The notes beneath the pieces were generated by a model. It saw nothing but the letters and a program-made list of their open reading frames with translations. It had not been told where the DNA came from and did no database searches. This document shows, in pieces, positions 40,350-51,567 of a DNA stretch of 64,000 nt (positions are counted from its first letter, which is position 1; every line of letters starts with the position of its first letter). This DNA is from Silurus meridionalis (lineage: Eukaryota > Chordata > Actinopteri > Siluriformes > Siluridae). Both the position numbers and the translations under genes were made by a program. The stretch lies in the NCBI RefSeq assembly GCF_014805685.1, contig NC_060885.1, positions 19,706,132 through 19,770,131 on the forward strand. The letters are read 5' to 3'.

Positions 40350-40985
40350 CTCTGGCCCGACTTTGATTTTATTATGCTTTGATTACAGCACATATTCACC
40401 GTGGCATCGCTTCAATAAGCTTATGCAATGTCCCAATTTTTATTTCCATCCAGACTTGCATTTATTTCTTGCCAAGATCTGATATTAATGATGAGAGAGT
40501 TGGACTATTTAAAAAAAAAAAGAAAAAAACGGTAAAAAGTCTTCTCCAGCACATCCCAAAGATTCTTGATGGGGTTAAGGTCTGGACTTTGTAGTGGCCA
40601 ATGCATAAGTAAAAATGATGCCTCATGCTCCCTGAACCACTCATATTTCTGCCTGATGAATTCTGGCATTGTTATCTTGGAATATGCCAGTGCGTTGCGA
40701 ACAAGAAATCCACTGATAGAACAACCTGGTGATATAGTAAATTCTGTAGAAATGTAACTATTAAACCATTAAACTGATGTTGTTGTATAATTTGATTTCA
40801 ACAAACGTTTAAGTGATTGCCAGGTATGACTAAAAAAATGTTTCCAACCACTAACCTTTTAATAATACGTTGAACAGTTCATAATGTTTTAGCAGTCTCC
40901 TTAGTTGTTTTCTTTACTTTATGCAGAACTTTGTATTTTCTGTATTTCAATGATACATTATCACATTTCAAAGTTGAGTTTGCTA
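40350..40985 (-). pseudogene. Tc1-like transposase relic
   Basis: On the minus strand the segment at about 40544-40600 encodes [20 protein letters not shown], the signature around the second catalytic aspartate of Tc1-type DDE transposases. Sequence to the left (40385-40500) and right (up to about 40985) keeps further resemblance to a fish Tc1 family, including GGCATCGCTTCAATAAGCTT. An A-run near 40510-40530 and frame breaks show decay. No clear terminal inverted repeats remain. Confidence 0.8.
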
Positions 40986-43376
40986 CAAAATGGCCATTTT
41001 GACATAAGGATTAAAAACTGCATTGAGTTGGGTTTATTTCTGTTGTGCTAGGGTACATACAAATCCATTCACCTGATGGAAGTCTAGTGTAGACTACACT
41101 TAGCTAGCATGTTTTTAGATATCTTAATGCAAATTGACTGCATTTAAATTCATGTATGTTAAACTAGTTCATTAACAAACATGATTACAACAGAAGGTAA
41201 GCTTAACTAAGATTAAAAAAATAAAAATAAAATCATTACCTTACATCATTTAAAATATATTTAGGGTTTTCTTTTTAAGATAAAGGCTCCAAAATGATAC
41301 AGTGAACATTTTTCCAGAAGTTATACATTTTGACAAGTGACAAGTTTTCTCAGAGGGCCATATATATGAGATTTATGGGGATTTACCTTCCACATGTGTA
41401 AAGAATACAGGAAGAAATTTTACTAATCCTACTGTCTGTGACTGGACAATTTTTTTTGTTTTATTAAAAACACAATAGGTTGGCACTGGGGCTGGCACTA
41501 GCTGTCGAGTGCCAGCTACCTACATGCTAACCCTGATATAAATCCTCCAGCAAAAATGACTGAGAATCTGTGTTATGTATATACCTAAGCATTTTTGCTT
41601 GTGTGGAAAGACAACCTTGTGACTTTAGTTTACTTGTGCAACCAAATACCCATAGATAACCTTTTGTGCCAATACAACAACATAATAAAGTCCTGACTAT
41701 GACTTTAATTTATTATATTATTAATAAACAAACAGTCATCAGATGTCAGATCAGACAACAGCTGCCTCTCGTGTGTGCAGTGTGCTGTCAAATCACTCAA
41801 GAATACAATGGTGTGCAGATTGAACCAACATCACACCACATCACTATGGCACAATGGGTCTTTAATGGTTAATAAGGCCATGGCTGTTCCAGCCTTACAG
41901 AGGCAGCTCAAGCTGGCTGGGTCAGATGAGATGCTTTCATAATCAGTCTCTGTCATTCGCCACATCCATTATCTTGTCTGCTAGTGTCCTGGATGGCCCT
42001 GTGAAATTCCCAGGGATGAGCAGGGTTTTCTTACTCTAATCAGAGCTCACAAGGGTCCTTTAATCCGCTGGTCTCCTCTCTACAGTACACTTCATCACCT
42101 TTATTTTCTGCCATAATTGCACGTGAAAGATTCCTTCTTTGATAATGCCTGCGTGCCAATCAGGCGAGAGCGGGGAGAAGAGTCGTGCGTAGTGTCTGAT
42201 CGGGAAAGAAAGGAAGCTCCTGTGCTTGCCTCAGACAAGCACGTTTCTCACAAATATGACATATCTATCATCCCCACACAGGATATGAGCCATGCTGTTG
42301 ACTAATGCAGAGAGAAAAAAATGCAAGAGAGAAAGAAAGAAAGAGGAAGGTGTGAGAGAGAGAGCATGAGTGTGATAAGTGAGATTAGAAGACAGACAGG
42401 AGATGGACCGTACAGGAGCTATGAGTGAAAATTATGTTAGATACAGCAATTATTTTAGCTGATATCTCATGATTACAGGCAGCATCCTTAGTTTCTGTCT
42501 TGTATCACATTGTGCACAGTCAGGTTTATCTGTCTGACATCACCTGCTGACAGAGCCACATGCTTTTCAATTACCAGTCCGTACCCACGCTCTCAGCAAC
42601 TGCTCGCTGACTAATAAACAATTAATTGTGCAGAGGGCGAGTCTGCTAAAGACACAAACACAGCCTCTACACAACATGTCTCCCCTGTGACCGTATGGTA
42701 CTCGGCCCAAGCCTCGACCAGTTTGCATGTTCTTCATCAGTATTAAACCTCATCATCTAGACAGCAGGGTTCTGTAGCAGCGTAAAAAAAAGGGGGTGAA
42801 AATGTTACACATCACTAGAGGGAGCTCACTATAACAGACAGAGATAACGAATCAACAAACCGTACTGGGAAGAAGAAAAAAGATTAATTGTGAATATAAG
42901 GTGTGTAGTGTGGTGAAAGCAGCATGGCTAGTGATGGCTAATAATTTAGAATGACATAAATGGAAACATGCTAGTGAAGGAATGCCAGTGGGCTAAGCTT
43001 TAACATGCTAACACCACCACCATCTTTGCACTTAAAATTACTACATTTTAAGTATCTGATTAGCTTTTCTGTACAACTAAAACCCTCCCCACACACACAC
43101 ACACAAATAAATATAAAATAATTAAAAAGAGAGACATCTCTGACAAACTCGGGCGGTTAATCTGTTTGAACTTCTTGCTAGTTCTTAGCTTAACACTAAC
43201 TGATTGATAATATGTGAAAAGTTTGATGAACCAGTTCCTTATTCATGTTAACACAATATCAGCGTGGTTATACAAAAAGTGTCGATGTCGATGTGGTATG
43301 AAATTTTAACATCTTCTTCACCCTTACCTCAACTCTTTCTCTTTTTTTTTATTTATTTATTTATTTTTTTTTACAG
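40986..43376. other. Non-coding stretch, no gene seen
   Basis: AT-rich to about 41870, then GC-balanced and conserved-looking to about 42780, with a purine-rich GAGA/GAAA stretch at 42307-42365 and a short (CA)n at 43089-43106. No gene is supported. Confidence 0.5.
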
Positions 43377-43489
43377 AGTATAGCCTGTCATTTGACAGAA
43401 ATCGGGGGAAGCATAAACCCCTCTGCTCTGAAGACTTTCCAGTGCTGAGAAACTTTGCAAAGCAAAACGCTGCCATCCAAAAGTGGAAG
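43377..43489 (+). CDS. Candidate internal coding exon, gene not identified
   Basis: A long T-rich tract (43330-43372) ends in TTTTTACAG, a strong acceptor. It is followed by 113 bases and a donor AAG, then GTGAAT. After the first two bases one frame is open for exactly 37 codons to the donor: it starts YSLSFDRNRGKHKPLC and ends AKQNAAIQKWK. The other two frames stop inside. I do not recognise the protein. The strong splice context is the main argument; an open frame of 37 codons is not rare by chance. It lies on the opposite strand to the candidate at 19415-19496, so the two cannot be one transcript. Confidence 0.33.
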
Positions 43490-44371
43490 GTGAATTTCTA
43501 CATTTAGTGACATCCCAGAGTTACCCACAGATAAAGAGTTTAGTTTGTGTATATTCAATATTTAAATTAGGTGCAAAATATAGAAATTCATGATGTTTGT
43601 TAAGCAAATGGTAAGAGTTTGAAGAACATTTGAGAAAAAAATAATTTAACAAAAAGTGTATTACAACTAACTTGCAATAACGACTCAATAACTAAAATCT
43701 AACCATTTGCGATGTGGTTGATGAGCTTGTCATGTTGTAGCAGATGGAAACAGCAGCTAATATGATATCTACTGTTTCCCTTTATATGGAAAAATTTCAG
43801 TCTGCTCACATGATTAACAGAAAACAGATTCTCTTCAGACAGTTTTAAATGAGATGAACCAGTCATATAAATGCAGGGGACAAAATATAGTTTTAAAATG
43901 ATCTTCAAGGCTACTGCTGAGGGATCCTAACGTCCGCTAGCTTCCTTACAAGGTATGGGTTAAAAGCACAGGCAAGCTCTTCTAGCAGCAGTTCATGTTG
44001 CTCTAAACAGCAGGTCATACGTCATAGTGATGTTAAAAAGCCCTAAATGAGCATTGCATACATGATTTATGAAAGTTATATTTAATAGCTGGTATCAGAA
44101 GTCAAGTGAGATGGATGTAATTTATATTATATAATATCATAATTGAGCACCAATGTAAATAAAGCAACCTTCTGGAAGAAATTATAAAAAAATAAATGAA
44201 TGAATAAATAAATCTCCAAAGTCTACAGAGTACAAACTTTTAAAAAGTTTTTAGATACAGTATAAATATTCTCAGCAGGTTAAATACAGTAGCAAACAGC
44301 AGTGGAAAAAAACCTGAAAGGAAAAAAAAATTTATTTGAACAGACAAATTCCATAACTAACTTGTGATGAA
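43490..44371. other. Non-coding AT-rich spacer
   Basis: No gene or repeat family was recognised, apart from A-runs and short TAAA repeats near 44190-44215. Confidence 0.55.
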
Positions 44372-44894
44372 CGAGGTGGTATCAAAAAGTTTCGAGACTA
44401 GTGACTGTTGAAAGTACTTTATTTACTGAATCCCTGCAATGGTGTCAAAACGGCTACCCTGGAGCTTCATCTTTGGGAGGAGGATGAAGCCTGCTAGAAC
44501 CAAAATCTTTGTAGGGTGGGTGCGGAAGCGAGATCATGCGGATTGTTCTCCGACGATCATCATGCGCATGTAGCTGAATGGTTTTCACATATTCGGGGTT
44601 TGAGCTCGTCAAAGATCTTTCTGATCTCTCGTCATCTTCCAGTGAAGTTCTTCCGCTCTTGAAGCGTGCGTGCCACACAAAACAAATCGGCACGAATCGT
44701 TGCAGCATCGCCGTATGACAAACGCATGTCATGTTAAACGTCTCTGAGGCGGATTTTTCCAGTTTCACGCAGATTTTCACGTTTGCTCTTTGTTCTAACT
44801 TGCTGTCCATGCTGAAATAGCAGACGTGGTAACCCACATGGTCAGAATAGCACCAGTTAGCAGCCGTAGTCTTAAAACATTTTGATACCACCTA
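44372..44894 (-). mobile_element. Internally deleted mariner element
   Basis: The ends are inverted repeats containing AGGTGGTATCAAAA, with TA beyond the right end. The transposase reads on the minus strand from an ATG at 44810: MDSKLEQRANVKICVKLEKS (helix-turn-helix start), then WHARFKSGRTSLEDDERS, then DDRRRTIRM, which then jumps to LPHPPY and, in another frame, PKMKLQGSRFDTIAGIQ near the end. So the N-terminal DNA-binding part and a C-terminal scrap remain, and the DDD catalytic core is mostly deleted. At 523 bases it is well under the roughly 1.3 kb usual for mariner. It is non-autonomous. Confidence 0.9.
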
Positions 44895-45427
44895 GTATAT
44901 AGAGGAGTGTATATTCTGTACGAGCTACATGGACAAATCTTACATACATATACATGAACTCCCTATTTTATACAATGCAGTTAATCTAAACTCGGTGCTC
45001 AAGCTTACAAATATGAGAGAACTTTAAAATATTTAAATCAATATATAAATATAAATGAATATATCATTCATGTGCAACCATCTAATCTATAAGTAACCTA
45101 GAAAATCAAAGCGCCATAGACACTATTTAATATGTAAACTGATTTAAAAACTCCTAATTAATTAATTTTGAGCTAGGCTTCTAAGCTTACATATTAAGGA
45201 GAGGGTGAGTTTAGGTTTCTGAGTTGCTGCCTGACAGCTTTGCCAAGATGGCCATCAAGTAGACAGATTTTACTATATGAACATTTACATCATCCCATCA
45301 TCCACATATTCAGACAAGAAAAACTCCACAAACTGAAAGGCAACAAAGACCATAGATCCATCACATACACACTCACGCTCTCTTTCCCATCATGTCCAAT
45401 TAGCACCTGTGTGCAAACTAATGGAAA
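44895..45427. other. Non-coding AT-rich spacer
   Basis: Between the mariner relic and the gypsy relic. No gene was recognised. Confidence 0.55.
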
Positions 45428-45905
45428 ATGTCTGTTGTCCCAAATCCTAATGTTAAATTTAGAATATGCATAGATTTTACAACACTCAATAAGAGCGTTA
45501 AAAAAAAGCCTGTAGTACCGGTGGTGGATGATACTCTGGCAGAACCAGAAGGTACAGCAATGTTTCACAAATTAGACATGACATCAGGATTGTGGCAGAT
45601 ACTATACATGAAGAGTCAGTGCCTCTGACATCCTTCATTCCACTTTTCAACAGGTGTGTTTGAGGCATCTTCCTTTTGGATTTTTCTTCGGCTCCAGAAC
45701 ACTTTCAGCTGAGGGTTTCCCAGATCATTGAAGACACTGGATGTATGCAGACAACATTCTAGGGTTTGGAAAGTTCTCCAGAAGTTTGAAAATGCAGACT
45801 CGCATTCAATGGCAAATGCAAATTCACTGTCAAAAGAGTGAAACCAGCACTTCTGAAACTCTTCCTCACCTAGTCTGGGCTTCTTGAAATACAGAATACC
45901 TCCCA
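45428..45905 (+). pseudogene. Ty3/gypsy-type reverse transcriptase relic
   Basis: The plus frame encodes VKFRICIDFTTLNKSVKKKP, matching the RT segment that in gypsy elements reads as R(I/V)C(I/V)D followed by LN. It continues with MFHKLDMTSGLWQI (the KLD..SGFWQI motif). After a stop near 45628 the order carries on in broken frames: STGVFEASSFWIFLRLQNTF for the FG/RLPFG region, then a damaged stretch where the catalytic YMDD-type box should be. No LTRs were found nearby, so this is an isolated pol fragment. Confidence 0.8.
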
Positions 45906-46182
45906 CCCGTTGCTGTATTGGATGTTTGCAGATGATTCTGAATATGAAAGAGCTTAAGATAATAGATTTATTCTCATCACCATGAATCTTCGAGTTCCTC
46001 AAAGGCTGAGAGAGCAGTGCACATTGTAATTACTGCTCAACAAATAAGACTGTCATGAACCTACACTGGCTTGTGCAGCAACACAGTTGGTTCATGGTGT
46101 CACCTGAATAATTTATAATGAGCATCACAATAAAATCAGTAATTCAGTTCATCTGCTGACATTTTAATGAACTTCCTCTAGA
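45906..46182. other. Non-coding spacer
   Basis: Possibly further decayed gypsy sequence at its left part. Nothing else was recognised. Confidence 0.45.
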
Positions 46183-46825
46183 CTGGACAAAAATACTGTA
46201 CAAGCCTAAAAAAGGGAAGGAAAAAACAATCTTTATAAAGAGACAAACAGAATCAGGACAACTCTATTCTCCAAACTCCAAAATCCATCGAGAATCTGTA
46301 TTCAATTTTGGACCAACTAATAATCTGTTTCAGTAATGTTTTAGTGATTCATAGATTTGCAACTAAATAAGTTTGAGCTATCTCCCAAATCTATCAAAGT
46401 CCCTTATTTATTGTTGTAATAACCTTCACTCTTGTGGGAAAATGTTGCACTAGAATTTGGAGTGTGGTTCTGAAGATTTGTACCCATTTAGCCACAAGGG
46501 CATTAGGTGAGGAGGCCTGGGGTGCAGTCAGCATTCCAATTCATCTCAAACGTGTTGAAGCCGGAGCTCTATAACAGGCCACTCAAGGTCTTTCACTTCA
46601 AACCATGTAAAACATACCAACATGGAGCTCACTTGGTGCCCAGGGGCACTGATATAATAATAAACTGGAAATTGTTTGGGTCTCCTAGTTCAAGTGAATG
46701 GACTATTTAATGCTACTGCATCCAAAGTCATTCTAGTGTGCCTTCGACTTTGTGGTAACAGTTTGGGGAAGAATCACATATGGCTGAAAAAGTCAAGTGT
46801 GCCAAAACCTTTCTACATATACACC
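46183..46825 (-). pseudogene. Second Tc1-type transposon relic
   Basis: The minus strand near 46540-46605 keeps a decayed form of the D-box region: VKDLEWP, then a changed stretch, then DELEC, where related elements read [20 protein letters not shown]. The plus strand near 46755-46790 has GTGGTAACAGTTTGGGGAAG, also typical. Probable inverted ends are GGACAAAAATACTGTAC near 46187 and, in reverse complement, AGAAAGGTTTTGGCACACTT at the right. The family differs from the relic at 40350-40985. Heavily mutated. Confidence 0.65.
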
Positions 46826-47479
46826 AAGTCGTTCGTTTTTTGTAATTTTATTTATTATTCTTTTTTTTTTAGGTATGACATTCTTAGCTAAATTTACTGA
46901 CAAAATGCCCCATACCTTCTAGCAAATGGTAGAAGTCTGGCTTATGTGACTAGGACAACTTAAACTACAGGAAAAGTCCCAAAGTATGGTATTCATCCAA
47001 ATCTTTCACTGGGAAGTCAGGCATAGGAACATTAAAAAGAAGCAGAACCTACTTTATTGTTCAGTCTGCTTGTAGTGGAACAATGATCAAGTCTGTGATG
47101 ACTCTTAATCAACCTCAAAGCCTGGACTTACAAACAAACAAAATAACTACAGCAAGATGACCTGCTGTCAAGCCTTGTACATAAAATCTTCAACAGAGTC
47201 AACAAGTATAAACTGTCAGCTTGAAGTACAATGCCCTTTCATAAACGATTTATTTTAAAAGTTACTGCGGATTAATAATTGTATTCGGGGAATAATAGAT
47301 CTGTTTCTGCTGTGCTTGGAAGCATGTGAAGCATGTTGATGGTAGCATTAATTTGAGAATAAACCTCTGCCTCTTGGTTGGTCCTTTGACAACTTCCTAC
47401 TTGGTCAGTGAATCAGCCCTGACTGATACTTTGTCCAGGATTTGTTTTGGTAGAGCCTTGGTTTTTATTATGCTGATTG
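46826..47479. other. Non-coding spacer
   Basis: T-run at 46860-46870. No gene was recognised. Confidence 0.5.
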
Positions 47480-47690
47480 TTTAGGCATGTTCTCTATCAG
47501 GCTCTGGAGCCTTTCAGAAGTAGGTATATTTATATTGAGATGACATGACACTTTAACTGCACACAGGTGGACTCTGATGGTAGTGGTTCTTGTTCTGCAA
47601 CTGCAGCAAAACTAATTTAGGGGTTTACTGCAAATGAATACTGATGCAATTACGAACATTCGTAATATCTAAATAATTTTGCAAGCTATA
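47480..47690. mobile_element. Possible third Tc1-type fragment
   Basis: The sequence around CACACAGGTGGACTCTGATG and TTTAGGGGTTTACTGCAAAT resembles the non-coding end of a fish Tc1-like element. No transposase and no clear ends. Tentative. Confidence 0.35.
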
Positions 47691-50105
47691 TTGTAATTCT
47701 GCGAGCTATTATGCGAGTCGAGTTCATTTCGGTTTCAGCAACACGACAAAAGTGGCCGTATAAAGCGCACGCACTAGAAAAAAAAGGGCAGATGAAATGA
47801 TCTTCAACAAAGCATAGAAGATAGTTGGAATGTACGGGCAGTAAAATCCAATCAAGAGTTGGATGTGACTGGTAGCTGTGTGCTTCTAGATTTGTTGATT
47901 TATTCCTCAAATTAAACACAGACCTCCAGATTAAATGGAACAAAATGTCAGAGGACCTTTGTTATTTTGAAAAGAAATACTTAACCAATAAAGATAAATA
48001 TGAGCTATTTGACAAAAGCACGCTGTTTACATTCACTTAAAAAGACTGTCAGAAGCTGTCCCGACATCTTTCTAAAAGGGTCGAGGATGGTACCGATTCT
48101 TTCTTTCACGCACAACAGAATGGAAAAAAAAATTCCCTCATTCTGACATCGTCTCTCACTTCCGGCTGGATTTCTGAGATGGGCCAGAGCTAGTGAGAGA
48201 TAAACGAAGCCTGTAGTACTGAAAGGAAGCAGATCTTTACCATGGCACTATTTACTGACATTAAGAATGATAATATCTATCAGCGGGCTGTCAAAGCCCC
48301 AAGTGGGCTGTGCGGAGAACAAAGCGATCCACTGTCTCTCTTTTCAAACGCTTACAAGGAGATGATGATGTACCTGCTATTCACGTGCAAATAATGTCAT
48401 CGCCTGCACCAGGATCAGGGCTTTTAACCGCACCGTGGCGATGAGTAACTGGTGCCCTCGGCTCCTCCGCGACTCCTTCTCGTCGCCGCCGGGGCAGCTA
48501 ACAAGCTCGCAATCAACATGCTGCTTAACGAACGAACATGTGATCAGTGCGCTCTTGAGTTCGTGCCATGAGGGTACGAGCTAACAGTTTGGCTTCTAGC
48601 AAAAGATGAACAAAACACGAGGCTGAGATGGAAGGCATGTGTATAATTACTGTTGGCCATCTTTCAAGCCGCCCTCCTCTCACAAGAGAGATGTGTGACA
48701 ATATATGACAAGAAAGCAAACACGCTTCCCCTGCAGAATAATAGAAGCCATCAGTAGTGTACCAGACACACCTGTCTGGCTCTGAAAACAATGCCACGCT
48801 GCCTATTTATTAGGTGCCAGAAAAGTTTATGTTTGTACTGTGACAGTGACAGAAACTTGATCCCTTTCATTATTTGGGGATCTCAAGCTTAGGAAGGAGG
48901 GAGGGGGAAGAAAAAAAAAGTCTGACTCTCTTTTTTTTTCCGTCCCAGCTCACAGTGAGTTCTCTTTCTTCCTGATAGCTGTCTGCCATGGTGTCAGAAG
49001 ACAAATAACAAAGACTGTCATTCTGCACAGGGGAGATTCTGCTCATGTTTCCCAGCAGTCCTCCCCGCAGCAGTCCAGTTTCTGTCTCAAGGTTATCAGG
49101 ACGCCGCAATAATTCATGCCGCACTTTTAAAATATGAGATTAACCTGAGACGCAAATATGTCGGGAGTTTGATGAGTCAAGCTGAAGCCTGATTGACAGG
49201 TAGGCTGTTTTCTAAATGATGTTGTGAATTTATTTTGACACCATTGGCAGCTCGAGAGGTGACAATACAATCCGAGACTGTCTAGTGTAAAATTACAACT
49301 GTCAGACAGATCAAGTGCTAATTACAAGCATGCTTGCGTCTATTTTAAGGCACGATCCATTTACATATCTGAACCAACTCATTCTTACTTTTACCTGTCA
49401 ACAACAAACCGAGAAAGCACCTCGTAATGTCATCAGGCTCAAATGAAACATAACGCCATCTATCATCTACCATAGAGCGCAGCGGCATGTCTGCTCGCGA
49501 GACTCTAGACTGTGGAGGAACACAAAAACAGGATGTGGTTTGCCGAGATCCTGAGAGGGGGAGGAAAAATGGGTCAGGTGGCTCAGTGCTGTTTCACGGC
49601 CTTTCTCTCAGTCTGCCTGTCAGTCTGCTGGCTGACGGAACAGCACCGACTGTCATTTTAACAGTTAATAATTAGGCTTCCTCCCGCCACCAAACTGGGT
49701 GCCACCATGATAAAAGCCAATGGCGCTGCGGCTCTGACGTTATAAATAGTCTGAAGGGATGATTAATGAGGGCGACCAGTGAGCTAAAGCAGCAATCGGA
49801 GCTCAGACAATGAGCGTCCGCCCAGCTGCCTTGGAAAACAAGACAAGCTCTGTTCGGCATTATAATTGAAGAAAAAGTAGCAAAATGTTTTGTAAATTAA
49901 TAAATATATGCTAACTGACAGCTTATGAAAACTTTATTTAACCCCCCATCGCTCTGCGCATTAGCATCCTGACACGCTCGGCTGAGAGGAGGAGGTCAGG
50001 GCTAGTCTTCAAATGTACACAGCATAAGCAGTGCATTTGTCAGTAACACTGCTCGGAGATGTGTGAGAAACTAAGGCGAGAGCCAGATAATACCCAGTAC
50101 CCCCC

Positions 50106-50106
<1 letters not shown>
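47691..50106. other. Non-coding, GC-balanced, mostly repeat-free
   Basis: Long unique-looking DNA without transposons. The block 48180-48590 is listed separately. Open frames at 48525-48797 and 48870-49124 (minus) have no known domain. The stretch 49400-49900 also looks conserved by composition. Confidence 0.45.
48180..48590. promoter_or_regulatory. GC-rich block with a local CpG cluster
   Basis: From about 48425 to 48500 there are roughly ten CpG dinucleotides in 75 bases, in otherwise CpG-poor DNA. A short ATG-started plus frame covers 48441-48584 (47 codons, starting MSNWCPRLLRDSFSSPP), and a minus frame is open over roughly 48366-48515. Neither matches a protein I know. It could be a small CpG island with a promoter, or a conserved enhancer. 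Confidence 0.3.

Positions 50107-50152
<46 letters not shown>
50107..50152 (+). repeat. (CA)n microsatellite
   Basis: About 23 units. A second short (CA)n lies at 50336-50356. Confidence 0.97.
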
Positions 50153-50156
<4 letters not shown>

Positions 50157-50335
50157 CCCCACCACCACCACCCCACCACCTCCGGGGGCATCATCACAGC
50201 CAAAAGTTTCTCCACGCAGGGGCATGCCAAATCCTGCCTTGTTTTTTAAAGAGTGATTTTGCAGCTAAACAAATAGAGGCTGAGGCAGTGGTAAATGGCG
50301 CAGCAGGGAGCCCTCCCTCGGTCGGTGAGCACCGT

Positions 50336-50356
50336 ACACACACACACACACACACA
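50336..50356 (+). repeat. Short (CA)n microsatellite
   Basis: About ten units. Confidence 0.9.
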
Positions 50357-50867
50357 TTTAGCATGAGCTATGTGTGTTTTTCTTTCCCTAACAAAACAAG
50401 TAAACAATTTTTATTCTTTTAGTAATGTAACCTTAAGACACTGAGGGAAAAAAATGTATTCGAAACCCTGGTACAGTAAAAGCACGACATTCCGTTTTCG
50501 AATCCATCTGTTGCAGTGCAGCTGCAGCGCTTCCCTCAGGATGGTGTCATACTACATTCCTCTCTAGGCTGTTTCTTGGTCACTGAAAGATGAAGACAGG
50601 CTATCTGGTGATAATGATAGGGAATGCTTTGATCGCCGATGCTGTGTCTGTGCGTTAAGCGCACACGTCGCCAACGTTTCATAGCTGATGTCATCTTTAA
50701 TGTTACCTTTTCTCTCTTCTAACTCACATCCATTCAAAACATGTCACAAAACAGTCATGGTGCCACTAAACAACAAAGCAGGCATTTTCTTTTTCTTTTT
50801 TTCTTGGGAAACATTTGTGGTTGCCCAACATGGCCAACCAGCTAAGAATTATCTGAAATATTTTCAT

Positions 50868-50868
<1 letters not shown>

Positions 50869-50905
<37 letters not shown>
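50869..50905 (+). repeat. (CT)n microsatellite
   Basis: About 18 units, followed by a pyrimidine-rich stretch to 51000. The flanks ATTTTCATG and CTCCC differ from those of the (CT)n at 51525. Confidence 0.97.
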
Positions 50906-50911
<6 letters not shown>

Positions 50912-51521
50912 TCCCACAGCCACCATGTTTCCATTTCATCAGCCTTTTACTTAGCCTCCACTTTTCCCCTGCTCTCTCTGTCTCTTTTCCTCTTTCAGCC
51001 ATCATCTGTGCTCCTTTTAATGCCACTGACAGGGGGTTATTTGCACCCATATATGTTTTCGCTCCAATTATACCATGGCAGCAGTGCACTGCCAAACATT
51101 TCGGCGCTGCGCTGATGGTCACCTCTTTGAGGAGTCCTTCCTGCCGCTGTGCACTATATTTTTCCTCTTTTTAGATTCTCCCGGAGAGGACTCTGTCATT
51201 TGGCTGTCCTTGGTCCAAAGTGTTATTTAACACCTGACAACAGCAGCAACCACCATCACCACAACATCACTTCTGGAATTATTTCCTGTGGGGGCCTATT
51301 CTTAAGTTTCTTCGTCCTCTGGACATGAGAGAAAGCCTATCTGGAACAACGAGCTCTGACAGATACGCTGCACTAGCAGTCAAATAGCCACACCTTTTTT
51401 TTTTTCCTTTCCGCCAAGAAATCCACATACATTTCAGAAATATTTAAAGAGCGAACATTTTTCGAACAGTTTTTGCGCATGTCACAAAACAGTCACGGTG
51501 CCAGCTACAAAGTATATTTTC

Positions 51522-51524
<3 letters not shown>
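50906..51524. other. Non-coding, GC-balanced
   Basis: Pyrimidine-rich at the left, otherwise unique-looking. No gene is supported. Confidence 0.5.

Positions 51525-51563
<39 letters not shown>
51525..51563 (+). repeat. (CT)n microsatellite
   Basis: About 19 units. The preceding TCACAAAACAGTCACGGTGCCA is similar to 50743-50764 near the previous (CT)n, suggesting a local duplication. Confidence 0.96.

Positions 51564-51567
<4 letters not shown>

Noticed and set aside
44454..44891. 145-codon minus-strand frame as a host gene
   Set aside because: It lies between mariner inverted ends and encodes mariner transposase pieces.
45616..46002. 128-codon minus-strand frame as a gene
   Set aside because: It is antisense to the gypsy reverse transcriptase relic and has no domain of its own.
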